Made by a program: the position numbers and the translations under genes
DNA from: CAVQBC01 sp963710665
GTDB lineage: Bacteria > Actinomycetota > Thermoleophilia > Solirubrobacterales > Solirubrobacteraceae
DNA: 64,000 bases
Assembly: GCA_963710665.1 (NCBI GenBank)
Contig: CAVQBC010000004.1
Location: 1-64,000, forward strand
Reading direction: 5' to 3'
Shown here: positions 19,243-27,528 of the stretch, one piece after another
Layout of the letters: the number at the start of each line of letters is the position of its first letter
How positions within the stretch are numbered: position 1 is the first letter of the stretch
The notes under the pieces: model-generated
Databases searched by the model: none
Seen by the model: only the letters and a program-made list of their open reading frames with translations
Told to the model about the DNA's origin: nothing

Positions 19243-19362
19243 ATGATGCGTCGAATGGGCGCCGGGGCTGGAATTGGGGATGTGAGCGAGCTGGCCGCCC
19301 TCGCCGGGGTCCACGTCGAGCCGGCGGATGTGGTTCCCAGCCCGGCCGGTGGCGCCCCGTGA
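19243..19362 (+). CDS. Possible 39-residue protein translationally coupled to the DUF2254 gene
   Basis: The frame reads MMRRMGAGAGIGDVSELAAL ... ending GGAP. Its stop TGA overlaps the GTG start of the next gene as GTGA, which is typical of coupled genes. The ribosome site is weak and no family is recognised. The rest of 18971-19242 shows nothing. Confidence 0.3.
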   Translation: MMRRMGAGAGIGDVSELAALAGVHVEPADVVPSPAGGAP

Positions 19363-20672
19363 ACCACGGCCTGGCTCCCCGCCGCTTCCTGCGCGCCCGC
19401 CTTTGGCTCGCCTCGGCGATGTGGGTTCCGGTGCTCGCGGCGAACGTTGCCGCGGTCCTGCTCGCGTTCGCGCTGCCGGTCCTCGACGAGCGCCTGAGGG
19501 AGGGCGGGAGCCCGCCGATCGCCGCGGCCGCGCAGGAGATCTTCGGCGCGCTGGCGGCCGGCATGATCACGTTCACCGGCATCATCTTCTCGGCGGTGTT
19601 CGTCGCCGCGCAGATACAGACGTCCTCCTACTCGCCCAGGCTCGCGGCGCGGCTGCGTCGCGATCCCGTCGTGATCGGGGGCCTGGCGCTTCCCACGGCG
19701 ACCGCGACCTACGCGCTGTTCGCGCTCGCGGCCATCGGCGGCCAGAGCGACCGGGCCGGCCGCGAGTTCGTCCCGGTGTTGACGGTGATCTTCGGGCTTG
19801 TCCTGCTCGTCGTCACGCTCGGCGCATTCGTCGCGCTCGTGCAGCACGCGTTCGAGTTGACGCAGATCGGTGGGATCTTCCGCGGACTCATGCGCCGGGC
19901 CGGCACGGTGATCGACGACGTCCACCCGCTCGCCGGCGGGACCGCCGGGTCGGCGCCGGCCATGGCCGACGACCCCGCCGCCGCGGTCGTCGCCCACGAA
20001 GGGCCGCCCGCCGTCGTTGCGGCGATCGATCGCTCGGCGCTGCTGCGGCTCGCGCGGCAGACCGGCGGCTTCGTCGAGGTGCTCCCGGTGGTCGGCCAGT
20101 ACGTGGCGCCCGGGACGCCGATCCTGCGCGTCCACGGCGCCCACTCCGCCCCGGTCGGAGCCCGGGCACGGCGGGTCCTCGTCGTGGCCCGCCAGCGCAC
20201 CATCGACCAGGACCCCGCGTTCGCGCTGCGGATGCTGGTCGACATCGCGATCCGCGCGCTGTCACCCGCGGTCAACGACCCCACGACCGCCGTGCAGGCG
20301 CTCGACCGGATCGAGGGCCTGCTCGTCGACCTCTATCGCCGCGCTCCCGGGGCGGTCCTCGTGCTGGACGGCGACGTCCCGCTCGGGCGCGTCCCGGCAC
20401 CCACGTGGGCGGACTACTTCGAGCTCGCGGTCACCGAGATCCGCCATTACGGCGCCGGCTCCGTCCAGGTCGGCCGGCGCCTGCATGCGCTCTACGACCA
20501 CCTGCTCGGCGAGGTCGACGAGCCTGCCCGCCGGCGCGTCGAACTCGAGCGGCGCCTGCTCGACGAGGCGCTGGCCAAGACGTTCCCGGACCCGGAGGAG
20601 CAGGCGATCGTCCGACGGCCGGACCGCCTCGGCCTTGGCGCCGGCGCCGTCGGGTCGTCCGGATCCGCATGA
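19359..20672 (+). CDS. DUF2254 membrane protein
   Basis: 437 residues. The first 165 contain four membrane segments (WVPVLAANVAAVLLAF, AGMITFTGIIFSAVFVAAQ, GGLALPTATATYALFALAA, FGLVLLVVTLGAFVALV). The soluble remainder carries the DUF2254 signatures IQTSSYSPRLAARLRRDP and ALSPAVNDPTTAVQALDRIE. The function of the family is unknown; it is common in the envelope of diverse bacteria. The start is GTG at 19359 with a four-base overlap to a small upstream frame. The C-terminus converges with the DUF1269 gene, 23 bases away. Confidence 0.85.
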   Translation: MNHGLAPRRFLRARLWLASAMWVPVLAANVAAVLLAFALPVLDERLREGGSPPIAAAAQEIFGALAAGMITFTGIIFSAVFVAAQIQTSSYSPRLAARLRRDPVVIGGLALPTATATYALFALAAIGGQSDRAGREFVPVLTVIFGLVLLVVTLGAFVALVQHAFELTQIGGIFRGLMRRAGTVIDDVHPLAGGTAGSAPAMADDPAAAVVAHEGPPAVVAAIDRSALLRLARQTGGFVEVLPVVGQYVAPGTPILRVHGAHSAPVGARARRVLVVARQRTIDQDPAFALRMLVDIAIRALSPAVNDPTTAVQALDRIEGLLVDLYRRAPGAVLVLDGDVPLGRVPAPTWADYFELAVTEIRHYGAGSVQVGRRLHALYDHLLGEVDEPARRRVELERRLLDEALAKTFPDPEEQAIVRRPDRLGLGAGAVGSSGSA

Positions 20673-20695
20673 TCCGACGTCGGTCAGCCAGCCGC

Positions 20696-21244
20696 CTATT
20701 CGCCGGGCGGAGGAGAGACCCGCGGGCGCCCGGCGACGGCGCCCTCCAGCGCCTGCGCCGCCTGCGGCGACAGGTGATGACGCACCGGACGCCCACGGCC
20801 TTCGAAGGCCGCGACCATGGCGTCGACGTGCTCGGGGCTTGCGAGCAGGAGCACCGCCGACGATTTCTCGGGAACCTCCGCGCGGACCTCGTCGAGGAAG
20901 GCGTCGTGAAGATGGGGGACGTGATCGGCTTGACGTAGCCCTCCCGCCGTGCCTCCGGCGACGAGTCCGACCGCAAAGCCCGGTGGACCGAAGAACGCCC
21001 CGACGACGGCGCCGGTCAGGGCCCCCTCGGCGGTTCGCTTGCCGATCACGTCCCCCTGCTCGTCGACATCGACGTAACGGCCCGCGAACGTGCCCCGCAC
21101 CACGATCCGGTCGTGCCGGTGGTGCTCGACGAAGGCGATCTCGTGAACCCACGGTGCGCCCGCCGAAACGCCCAGCGAGTCCGCGTAGGCCCTCTCGGCG
21201 CCTTCGATGTGATCGAAGACCACGATCGCGAGGTCGAGGCTCAT
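20696..21244 (-). CDS. DUF1269 family protein
   Basis: 182 residues. N-terminal ferredoxin-like half (LDLAIVVFDHIEGAERAYAD), then a glycine-rich hydrophobic hairpin GALTGAVVGAFFGPPGFAVG of the kind seen in DUF1269 proteins, then a second globular part (SSAVLLLASPEHVDAMVAAF). The glycine-zipper segment suggests membrane association. Function is unknown; such proteins are often stress-induced. Convergent with the DUF2254 gene. Confidence 0.75.
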   Translation of the reverse strand: MSLDLAIVVFDHIEGAERAYADSLGVSAGAPWVHEIAFVEHHRHDRIVVRGTFAGRYVDVDEQGDVIGKRTAEGALTGAVVGAFFGPPGFAVGLVAGGTAGGLRQADHVPHLHDAFLDEVRAEVPEKSSAVLLLASPEHVDAMVAAFEGRGRPVRHHLSPQAAQALEGAVAGRPRVSPPPGE

Positions 21245-21342
21245 GCTCGCAGGCTAGGAGGAACAGCCGCCCATCGCGTCCTCCCAACAAGGTGATCCTT
21301 CCCGAATCCGCGAGCCGCCCGGTAGAGGCCGGCTCCCACTAG

Positions 21343-21362
21343 AGGCGCCGACCGGAATCGAA
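21343..21362 (-). repeat. Shortest tRNA-Cys 3'-end copy (outer att remnant)
   Basis: Twenty bases are identical to the T-loop-to-acceptor end of tRNA-Cys at 30041-30060, then the match breaks (TTGGT instead of CCGGT). It has the same orientation as the tRNA and as the 42-bp copy at 23804, which is what an older, diverged attachment-site scar would look like. The rest of 21245-21578 holds no gene. Confidence 0.6.
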
Positions 21363-21578
21363 TTGGTCGATGGACCGTGGCCCTCAGCTCGTTAGGGCGC
21401 ACGAGGGGGGGCCGAGTTCACCCCTAGGAGGGCTACCGCGGCGAGCAGTCGAGCCGGATGCTCAACGAGCTCTGATCGTTCAACTCAGGAGCTCGCCATG
21501 CTCTCGCCAGACGCGAGATCTTCCCGGTTCGTCCACCAAACGCGCTTATGCGCTCCTCCGGCTCGAGGGGACGTCTAG

Positions 21579-21866
21579 ATGCCGTCGATCTTTCGCTACG
21601 GGCCCTACGCGGTAGTCACAGACGATGGGGCGCTTGACCCAGGCGCCGAGCACACGTGGTTCTTCGGCCCGTGGCCGTGGTATTCGCAAGTCGTAGACGC
21701 GATCGCGCATCCGCTCCACCTGGCCGGCACAGAACGCCACCTGCAGGTGACCCGGGTCTCGTCCCAGGCTGGGCCGACGGGCGAGCGGTTCGTCTGGGTC
21801 ACGGTGCGGAATGTCGGCGCGGACTCCGCGAACTACGTCATGTACCTCGGGGGAATTCAGTCATGA
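21579..21866 (+). CDS. Hypothetical protein (95 residues)
   Basis: Reads MPSIFRYGPYAVVTDDG ... with a tryptophan-rich patch WFFGPWPWYSQVVD and ends NVGADSANYVMYLGG. The second half (LQVTRVSSQAGPTGERFVWV) looks like a beta-sandwich fragment of the kind found in small secreted or lectin-like proteins. No family is recognised and there is no signal peptide. GAGGGG lies eight bases before the ATG. Its stop overlaps the next start as ATGA, so the two are translated together. Confidence 0.6.
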   Translation: MPSIFRYGPYAVVTDDGALDPGAEHTWFFGPWPWYSQVVDAIAHPLHLAGTERHLQVTRVSSQAGPTGERFVWVTVRNVGADSANYVMYLGGIQS

Positions 21867-22111
21867 GGATGCTCGTTGTTCACGACCGTGCGGGCAACAT
21901 CAGCGCTCTTGCAACAGCTCCAGCGGACGCGCCGATGCTGGCGCTCGCCAACACGCCGCCCGGGCAGATGACCAGCGAGGTAGAGGCGCCGGACGTGCCT
22001 GTCGACGCGGCCGAGGAGCGAGCTCAGGAGCCGCTACTGCGTCTACAGCGGGACTACCGCCTAGTCACCGCCGAAGCCACGCTCGTCCCGAAGACGGACA
22101 AGGTGGGCTGA
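21863..22111 (+). CDS. Hypothetical protein (82 residues), coupled to the preceding gene
   Basis: Starts at the ATGA overlap with the previous stop. Sequence MRMLVVHDRAGNISALATAP, then an acidic middle (EVEAPDVPVDAAEERAQEP) and a basic end. No family is recognised. The overlap and shared strand make a two-gene unit ended by the hairpin at 22179. Confidence 0.5.
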   Translation: MRMLVVHDRAGNISALATAPADAPMLALANTPPGQMTSEVEAPDVPVDAAEERAQEPLLRLQRDYRLVTAEATLVPKTDKVG

Positions 22112-22178
22112 CCCGTAGGTCCCTGACCGGCAACGGACGAAGGTGGCTTTGCTCACACGAGAGTCCCTTCGTACCGCT

Positions 22179-22209
22179 CGTCGCCCCGGCCCGAAACGCC
22201 GGGGCGACG
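22179..22209 (+). terminator. Strong hairpin terminator
   Basis: A perfect 12-pair stem CGTCGCCCCGGC/GCCGGGGCGACG has the seven-base loop CCGAAAC, 67 bases after the two-gene unit. There is no T tract, as is common in high-GC actinobacteria. Confidence 0.7.
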
Positions 22210-22310
22210 TCCGGCCGCCGGCGTGACCTGTAGCTGGGTACTCGATCGCAATTGCCGGGCGGAGTGGCGACCCAGCAGGCGACAACGAGACGACCCTGGA
22301 CCCGGACGTC

Positions 22311-22754
22311 ATGGCACCCCTAATCTTCCTCTCGGTCCTCTCGGGCGCAGTGATCGCTGTCGGGCTGGGCTACGTGAGGACCGCGCGACGAATGCGCTCG
22401 TTTCAGACGACTCGAGGCATGGTCGTCGCACGGGAAGTGGCGGTCGTGCCCGCCAGCGACCTGAGAGAGGGGAAGTGGGGCAAGGGTGGCGGCTACTGGC
22501 CGAAGGTGACCTACACCTACACGATCGACGGCGTCGAGTACCGGTCGGATCGATCGAGTTACGTGTTTCGCGGGCTCAAGCGCAGCATCGCCGAGCAGCA
22601 ACTCGCCGCGATCCCCGACGAGGTAACCGTCTACTACGACCCCGTGGCGCCACGAGAGGCGTACCTCGAGACGACGAGTATGAGGATCGGGACTGTGCTG
22701 ATTGTCGGCGGCTTCGTCGGACTGGCGGTAGCGCTGACGTCGCTGGTCGGCTAA
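22311..22754 (+). CDS. DUF3592 membrane protein
   Basis: 147 residues with an N-terminal membrane segment (LIFLSVLSGAVIAVGLGYV) and a C-terminal one (IGTVLIVGGFVGLAVALTSLV). A beta-rich extracytoplasmic domain (WPKVTYTYTIDGVEYRSDRS ... VTVYYDP) lies between them. This is the DUF3592 pattern, including the VYYDP motif. Function of the family is unknown. It sits inside the outer tRNA-Cys scar and is followed by a convergent gene. Confidence 0.8.
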   Translation: MAPLIFLSVLSGAVIAVGLGYVRTARRMRSFQTTRGMVVAREVAVVPASDLREGKWGKGGGYWPKVTYTYTIDGVEYRSDRSSYVFRGLKRSIAEQQLAAIPDEVTVYYDPVAPREAYLETTSMRIGTVLIVGGFVGLAVALTSLVG

Positions 22755-22927
22755 GTGGGGCGTACTGTCGCTGGCCGAACGGGTGCGGCGCGAGCGGGCG
22801 GGGCGAGGCGCATGCCCACCGCGGCGCGCCGCGAGTGGAGCGCATTCCGCCGGAGTCTTGACTCGCGCCCCCGCTGTACTCGCTGCACCGATCGTTCGGC
22901 TCCGGGATGTACGCGAACGCAGCGTGC

Positions 22928-23680
22928 TCAGAACACGCTCGCGGGCAGTTCCATGTCGGTGAGTCCCTCCACGTCGAACACCGTCGGTAGGACAACGCCC
23001 TCGGCTCCCAGGAACTCGACTATCTGGCGGTAATGGAATGCGGCATGCCAGCGCTGGTACTCGAGCAGAGCCCCGAACGTGACATCGCCCCGCGAGGACG
23101 CCACCAGCGGATCGCGTCTGTCCAGTTCCTCCCCATGGTCTCCGAGGAACACGATCCAGGCGTCGGCGGCATGTCTGGCGAATTCGACGACATCCGCGGT
23201 CGAACGCAGGTCGTGCTCCCGCCGATCGTCCTCGTCGGGGTACCACTCGAAGCGCCCGACCAGGAAGGCATCGGGTAACAGCGAGACGGGATCGAACACG
23301 TTGACCGTGAGGTTTCGCAGCGTCCGCCCACGCGAACGAGTGGGGCGCACGAGTAGATCCCACTCGACCTGCTGCAGGTGGGCGATCCAAGCGTCGAGGA
23401 CCGGCACGATGTCCCAAGCGAGCCGCTCCGTCTCTTCCGCTTTCGGCACCGGCAGGCCCAGTGCCGTGGCGATCTGGGTCCGGTGCATCACGGGCGTGAC
23501 ACGGTCGCCCACGATGAGCGACGGCACAACCGGGCGGCCGAGCTCCGTCCACCGATGCTTCGCGTCCTCGTCGTCGAAGATGTTCAGTGATCGGTAGCCG
23601 ATCCCGTGCTCGCCAAGGAACTCCTTGGCCGCGGCGCAGGACGCTCAGCCTGGTCGCCAGATGAGCGCTACTCGGGTCAT
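22928..23680 (-). CDS. Candidate selenoprotein: glutaredoxin-like (UxxC) domain fused to a DinB-like domain
   Basis: From ATG 23680 the frame reads MTRVALIWRPG, then UGA at 23647-23645, then ASCAAAKEFLGEHGIGY, continuing open for 250 residues. Residues 1-75 are a glutaredoxin/NrdH-type thioredoxin fold. The usual motif of this family is WRPGCxxC, with a cis-Pro motif later (VVPSLIVGD). The UGA falls exactly on the first redox Cys, giving U12-A-S-C15. A hairpin of bacterial SECIS type starts 16 bases after the UGA. From about residue 85 the protein is a helical DinB-like bundle (TERLAWDIVPVLDAWIAH ... YQRWHAAFHYRQIVEFLG). A plain stop reading would leave a headless 200-residue protein from 23527, which splits the thioredoxin fold. 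No sel genes or tRNA-Sec lie in the window. Confidence 0.78.
23612..23629 (-). promoter_or_regulatory. Bacterial SECIS-like hairpin after the in-frame UGA
   Basis: In the minus-strand mRNA a perfect seven-pair stem GCCAAGG/CCUUGGC encloses the four-base apical loop AGUU. The loop begins 22 bases after the UGA and has G as its second base. Known bacterial SECIS elements need a stem-loop within about 16-37 bases of the UGA with a G among the first two loop bases, so the fit is good. Confidence 0.7.
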
Positions 23681-23803
23681 CGTCACTGATCGGTTGAGCC
23701 CGCGAAGGACGCGACGGAGGACGCGACGCCCGCGCGCGGGCCAAGACACTCGTCCACCGTCCCGCGCGCGCTCCAAGCGCAGCCCAAACTCTGCTGCAGA
23801 GCC

Positions 23804-23845
23804 AAGGCGCCGACCGGAATCGAACCGGTGTAAACGGCTTTGCAG
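23804..23845 (-). repeat. 42-bp copy of the tRNA-Cys 3' half (att site)
   Basis: All 42 bases match 30040-30081, which covers tRNA-Cys from the anticodon loop to the 3' end. The 5' half is missing, and the anticodon loop here would be only six bases, so it is not a working tRNA. Such 3'-half duplications are left by tyrosine-recombinase integration into tRNA genes. Confidence 0.85.
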
Positions 23846-24107
23846 CCGTAGCGTTCGCCTAGCGGCCTCTCGTTTTCCAGGCGATTGGGCGTCGCTGAGT
23901 TGTGCTCAGTTGTGCGCAAGACGGCTGCTTCGGGACACGAGCGGGGACACGGTGGCCCGGCGCCGCGAGCGCGCGTCCACCCTTCCGCCATATGACTTCT
24001 TCGCAGCACAACATCTCGTCCCGCAGCTCGAGGCCAGCTGAGGCCGTGGGCCGAGGGCAGCCTGTGGTGCGCCGGCTACGTCGCGCTGGTGATCATCCCG
24101 GTCCAGA

Positions 24108-24676
24108 TCAAGCCGCGAGACGAGCGGAAGCAGGCGCGGCGCCGGGAGGCCAATCGGCCATCTTCGTTCCGATGCGCCGCGCCACCCGCTCCATTTCGGG
24201 GCGCGACAGGCCGAACGGCGCTGCGCCTCGCGGCGCGTGAAGTCCAGGTAGAGCAGCGCGACGACCTCGCGCTCGAGCTCGGTCAGCGTCGACGGAATCA
24301 GCGGCAACTCCTGCTCGACCTCCTCGTAGACGACGTCGGCGTCGACGGCGAGGTACTGGCCCTCGAAGCGGTCGACGTGCTCGGCGCCGGACGGCGCGTC
24401 GCCGAGCACGTCAGCGAAGAACACCTCGCCGCGGCGCCGGCGCTTGAGCAGATCCTTCTCCTGGTTCCTCACGCAGGAGCACACGTACCGCTCGACGCTC
24501 AGGCGTGACCTGGACGAGTCGAACGCCTCCAACGCCCGCCAGACCTTCACCCGGAAGATGCTCACGATGTCGTCGAAGCCCTCCTCAACCCGCGGCGCGC
24601 AACGGCTGGCGGTCGTTCGGATCAGCCCCTCGTAGAAGGCGATCTCCGTAGGTGCCGGCCGGGCTCGTGACCGCAT
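24108..24676 (-). pseudogene. Sigma-70 family RNA polymerase sigma factor, frameshifted near its end
   Basis: Region 2 is seen in FYEGLIRTTASRCAPRVEEG followed by FDDIVSIFRVKVWRALEAFD, and region 4 in LTELEREVVALLYLDFTRREAQRR. Then one base seems missing near 24213: the expected helix-turn-helix tail FGLSRPEMERVARRIGTKMA follows in another frame and stops at 24108. Restored length is about 189 residues. It would recruit polymerase to alternative promoters. The -1 shift falls inside the DNA-reading helix, so the present product would be inactive unless the shift is a sequence error. It is downstream of two small coupled genes on the same strand. Confidence 0.65.
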
Positions 24677-24729
24677 CGACAGCCGTGACAGTAGCGACGG
24701 CCGTGGGCAGTACCTTTGCGGGCCAACCG

Positions 24730-24890
24730 TTACTCCTGGCGCGGCGGGGGAGGCGGATACGACTCCCACTTGTGTCGGCGACCTGCCGGTAGATCGTCGG
24801 CCCCACCGCGAACATCACCTTCTTCGAGTCGATCGACGTGCCGGCGCGCCGTTCGAGGTCGCGATGGCTGATCGTCTCAACGGCCGTCAC
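24730..24890 (-). pseudogene. Small hypothetical protein coupled to the TatA-like peptide, probably frameshifted
   Basis: The GTG start overlaps the preceding stop as GTGA. The frame begins MTAVETISHRDLERRAGTSI and continues SKKVMFAVGPTIYRQVA. It can then be continued by a -1 change into HKWESYPPPPRQE with a TAA at 24730, giving 53 residues. Without the change the frame runs on to 24585 over the sigma gene. The coupling supports a real gene; the family is unknown. Confidence 0.4.
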
Positions 24891-24979
24891 CGACGAGCCC
24901 GCAGCCGGCTGACGAGGACCAAGATGACCAGGATGATCAGCAGGATGATCCCCAGTTCCACGGGTCCGATGCTCGGCAT
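24887..24979 (-). CDS. 30-residue single-span membrane peptide resembling the N-terminus of TatA
   Basis: MPSIGPVELGIILLIILVIL followed by VLVSRLRARR. The pattern I-G-P-x-E-L before a 15-residue hydrophobic helix is that of TatA/TatE, but the FGPK hinge and amphipathic helix are absent and a basic tail ends the peptide. It could be a membrane anchor or signalling peptide for the neighbouring sigma operon. The next gene starts inside its stop (GTGA). Confidence 0.5.
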   Translation of the reverse strand: MPSIGPVELGIILLIILVILVLVSRLRARR

Positions 24980-25254
24980 GCGCAAAGCGTACCCCTGAAC
25001 AGCGTCACGCCCGCACGAGGCGCATCGCGACGTCCGTCTGATCTTCCAGCCGTCGCAGCGCGCGCTCGCCGCCCCGCTCGGCCTGCTCGCGCAGCTCCAT
25101 CATTGCGCACGCACCCGACCCACCGAGGAGTCATGCCCGACGACCGTTCCGACGTCGACACCCTGCTCTAAGCGCGTCCGGCGAACGACGCGAACACGGC
25201 CCCCACTGGGCGGGACCGTGTTCGTGGTGCAGGAGATAGCGAGGCATCGCCTGG

Positions 25255-26526
25255 CTACTTCGCGGCTTGCCTCTCGCGCACCGCGAGGACGATGTCGCGG
25301 ATGGCGCGGCTGGACGCCGCGGCGTCCTTTTCGTCGTCGATCAGCGACCCGTGCGTCGACCCGGCCACCGTCCGGTGGAAGCTGTTGCTGGACAGCTTGG
25401 CGAGGTCGTTCTGATGCGCGGTCCATCCCGGTTGCGAGCCCTTGCCGGCTGTGACGACGCCCAAGGGGCGGTCTCCGAGGCTGGTGAGCTTCGCTGCGCG
25501 GTTCAGCTGGGCGGGCATCTGCTCGACGTCGCGAACGAACTGTCGGGATTCTGCCGTCGGCTCCCCGTCCTTCGGATCGAGGAGCAGACGAGCGATGCCG
25601 GTCCGTGCGAGTGTGGGTACCACCGCCAGCAGGGGACCCATGCCGCCGCTCGCAGCCGTGTGGGTCTGGTGCGGGTGCATGGAGTCCAAGAGCACGACTC
25701 CGCCGACCTGGGACGGATAGCGGTCGGCGTAGCTCAGGACGAGCGGGCCCCCGAGCGAGTGTCCGGCCATGACGTAGGGCCCGGGCACATGTGCGCGCTC
25801 GAGCAGGACGTGCAGGTCGCGGGCGGCATCGGCATTGGGGGCGACGTCGCTGCGCCCGTGGCCTGCGCGGTCGTACACGCACACCCGTGTGGCGCGAGCG
25901 ACCTCTGGGGCGATCCGTCGCGCGATGGCCGAGGCGGACTCGCCGAGTCCGGGCTCGAGCACTACTGTCGGGCTGCCCGACCCGACGCAGCGGATGTTGA
26001 GCCGATGTCCGCCGACGTCGATGAGCCGGTCGCCGGCAACGGGTGCGGGTGTGCCGCCGGAGCCGGCCTCCACGGTCTGATAGCCGCAGCCGACGGCAGA
26101 GAACGCCATCACGGCGAACACGGGATAGAGCAGCCAGGAACGCCTGCGACTCGGCGCCTGGCGCCGGGTCTGAGTGATCATCCAGAACACGAGGCCCAGC
26201 AGAAGCGGCGGCCAGGTCCATCCGAGCGTGTCGAGCGCCTGCGTGTCCGGGGTGAGGATGATGAGTCCTGCGGCGCTGAGGCCCAGCACCGCAGCAGGTA
26301 CGGCCGCCCAGCGGTGCGATCCGTCGCCGAGGCGCGTGGAGAGCATCGCCAGGAGTGCCCATCCGATCGCGAAGCCGAGCAGGATCGCGCCCGTGATGGT
26401 CGCCTCGCCGCCGTCGGCAAACGGCCCTCCGACGAGCGCGATGGCGGACGCGACGCCTGCGAGCAGCGAGCCCGCGACGACTTTCGCCGAGGTCCTCTTG
26501 GTGATGTGGGTCGAGTGATCGGACAT
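25255..26526 (-). CDS. Alpha/beta hydrolase with an N-terminal multi-span membrane domain
   Basis: 423 residues. Residues 15-150 contain about four membrane segments (VVAGSLLAGVASAIALVGG, ATITGAILLGFAIGWALLAM, WAAVPAAVLGLSAAGLIIL, WPPLLLGLVFWMI), then another near 135. The hydrolase domain has VLEPGLGESAS, the turn YDRAGHGRSD, the nucleophile elbow GHSLGG and a terminal His in AGSTHGSLIDD. The membrane plus hydrolase layout occurs in actinobacterial exported esterases of unknown substrate. A CsoR-type palindrome lies 37-53 bases before the start. It is inside the tRNA-Cys island and intact. Confidence 0.8.
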   Translation of the reverse strand: MSDHSTHITKRTSAKVVAGSLLAGVASAIALVGGPFADGGEATITGAILLGFAIGWALLAMLSTRLGDGSHRWAAVPAAVLGLSAAGLIILTPDTQALDTLGWTWPPLLLGLVFWMITQTRRQAPSRRRSWLLYPVFAVMAFSAVGCGYQTVEAGSGGTPAPVAGDRLIDVGGHRLNIRCVGSGSPTVVLEPGLGESASAIARRIAPEVARATRVCVYDRAGHGRSDVAPNADAARDLHVLLERAHVPGPYVMAGHSLGGPLVLSYADRYPSQVGGVVLLDSMHPHQTHTAASGGMGPLLAVVPTLARTGIARLLLDPKDGEPTAESRQFVRDVEQMPAQLNRAAKLTSLGDRPLGVVTAGKGSQPGWTAHQNDLAKLSSNSFHRTVAGSTHGSLIDDEKDAAASSRAIRDIVLAVRERQAAK

Positions 26527-26562
26527 GACGCTCCTAGTGGTTGCTCTGGTCGCGCAACCTAT

Positions 26563-26579
26563 ATACCCCTAGGGGGTAT
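26563..26579 (-). promoter_or_regulatory. CsoR-type palindrome upstream of the membrane hydrolase
   Basis: ATACCCCTAGGGGGTAT has arms ATACCCC/GGGGTAT around a short G/C centre. Copper- and sulfur-sensing CsoR-family repressors bind sites of this type. No csoR gene is visible in the window, so regulation would be in trans. Confidence 0.5.
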
Positions 26580-27119
26580 TACTAGTAGGGTTAGCTCCAC
26601 CCGGCGACCCACTACGCCGGCTCGAGCCGCTCGCCGCTGCCCGCGGGCGGGCGGGCGGCGCATGGATCGTCCACAGTCAGCTCGACGATCACCGTCCTGA
26701 GAACGTCGCCGGGGACGTGTTCGGTCAGTCCAGCCTCGGCGGCACGACGCCGGAAGACGCCACATCAGCGCGACGAACCGCAGCTCAACAACCTCAGCGG
26801 CCCGGTCGCGATCAGGAAGCTCGCGTACACGGCGCGGCACCATGGCGTCGAGACAGTGCGAAACTTCAACGCGGCACCTCGTCGCGTCGTGCCCTCGTGG
26901 GCGCTGACGACGCCCGGCCACCGCTCGTCAGGCCCGGCCAGCGGCCGCCGCGCCTGGCCCGGCGGCCGGGTGGCGCAAGTAATCGGTGGCGATCTTCGTC
27001 ACGCTGTGTGTCGACCGGGCCCGAGGCGAGGGTCGGAGGTCAGGGCCGACGAGACGGGGCTGAGGCAAGAGCCGGAGCTCGCACACAGCAGACGACCCTC
27101 AACCTTGAAGGGGAGCACC
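26580..27119. other. Intergenic region, no supported gene
   Basis: 540 bases inside the island. Long open frames occur on both strands but none has a credible start or family resemblance. Purine-rich AAGGGGAG at its end is the ribosome site of the next frame. Confidence 0.45.
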
Positions 27120-27518
27120 ATGCCGACCGCCACCAGGAATGGCGCGGACCGCGTGCTCCACGAGCAGCTCCGCGACGTCCGCCAAGAGGATCACGGACGA
27201 GCGCCAGGAGCGCTCGAGGCTCAGCGCGAGCGCGAGCGCGAGCGCGACGCGGCCCGCGAGGCGTTCGCCCACGTCGGCCGCGGCGAGCGCGCCGCCCGCG
27301 AGCTGAACGAGTGCCACGACCGCCTCGAGGAACTCGCCGACGAGGAGGGCGCGCTGCTCGGGCTCCTCGGCGGCGGGAGCGGGCCGTCGCCGGCGTCGAG
27401 CGCAGGCGCGAGCTCGAGGAGTGGCGGAGCTCGCTGGGCGCGACGCAGGCCGACTGGAGGGCCGCGTACGGGCGCAGGCCGGCGCCTAGGGGCCGCGCGC
27501 TCGCGGCGCTCGCCGTGA
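27120..27518 (+). pseudogene. Charged coiled-coil protein, probably frameshifted
   Basis: It has a good ribosome site (GGGGAG) and the start MPTATRNGADRVLHEQLRD, followed by an Arg/Glu-rich heptad-like stretch (EAQRERERERDAAREAF, ERAARELNECHDRLEELADE). After about residue 85 the coding character moves to another frame (ERRRELEEWRSSLGATQADW). The gene is thus probably damaged. No family is recognised. Confidence 0.35.
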
Positions 27519-27528
27519 CGCTGCTCTC

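Larger units (their letters stand above)
21343..23845 (-). mobile_element. Outer tRNA-Cys integration scar (older island)
   Basis: Bounded by the 20-bp tRNA-Cys match at 21343 and the 42-bp match at 23804, all in the same orientation. The cargo is a two-gene set of unknown proteins, a DUF3592 membrane protein and the glutaredoxin-DinB selenoprotein candidate. No integrase is left. The island is inferred from the stacked repeats only. Confidence 0.45.

Noticed and set aside
23804..23880. A second complete tRNA-Cys gene
   Set aside because: Only the 3' half matches, the anticodon loop would have six bases, and no 5' acceptor strand exists.
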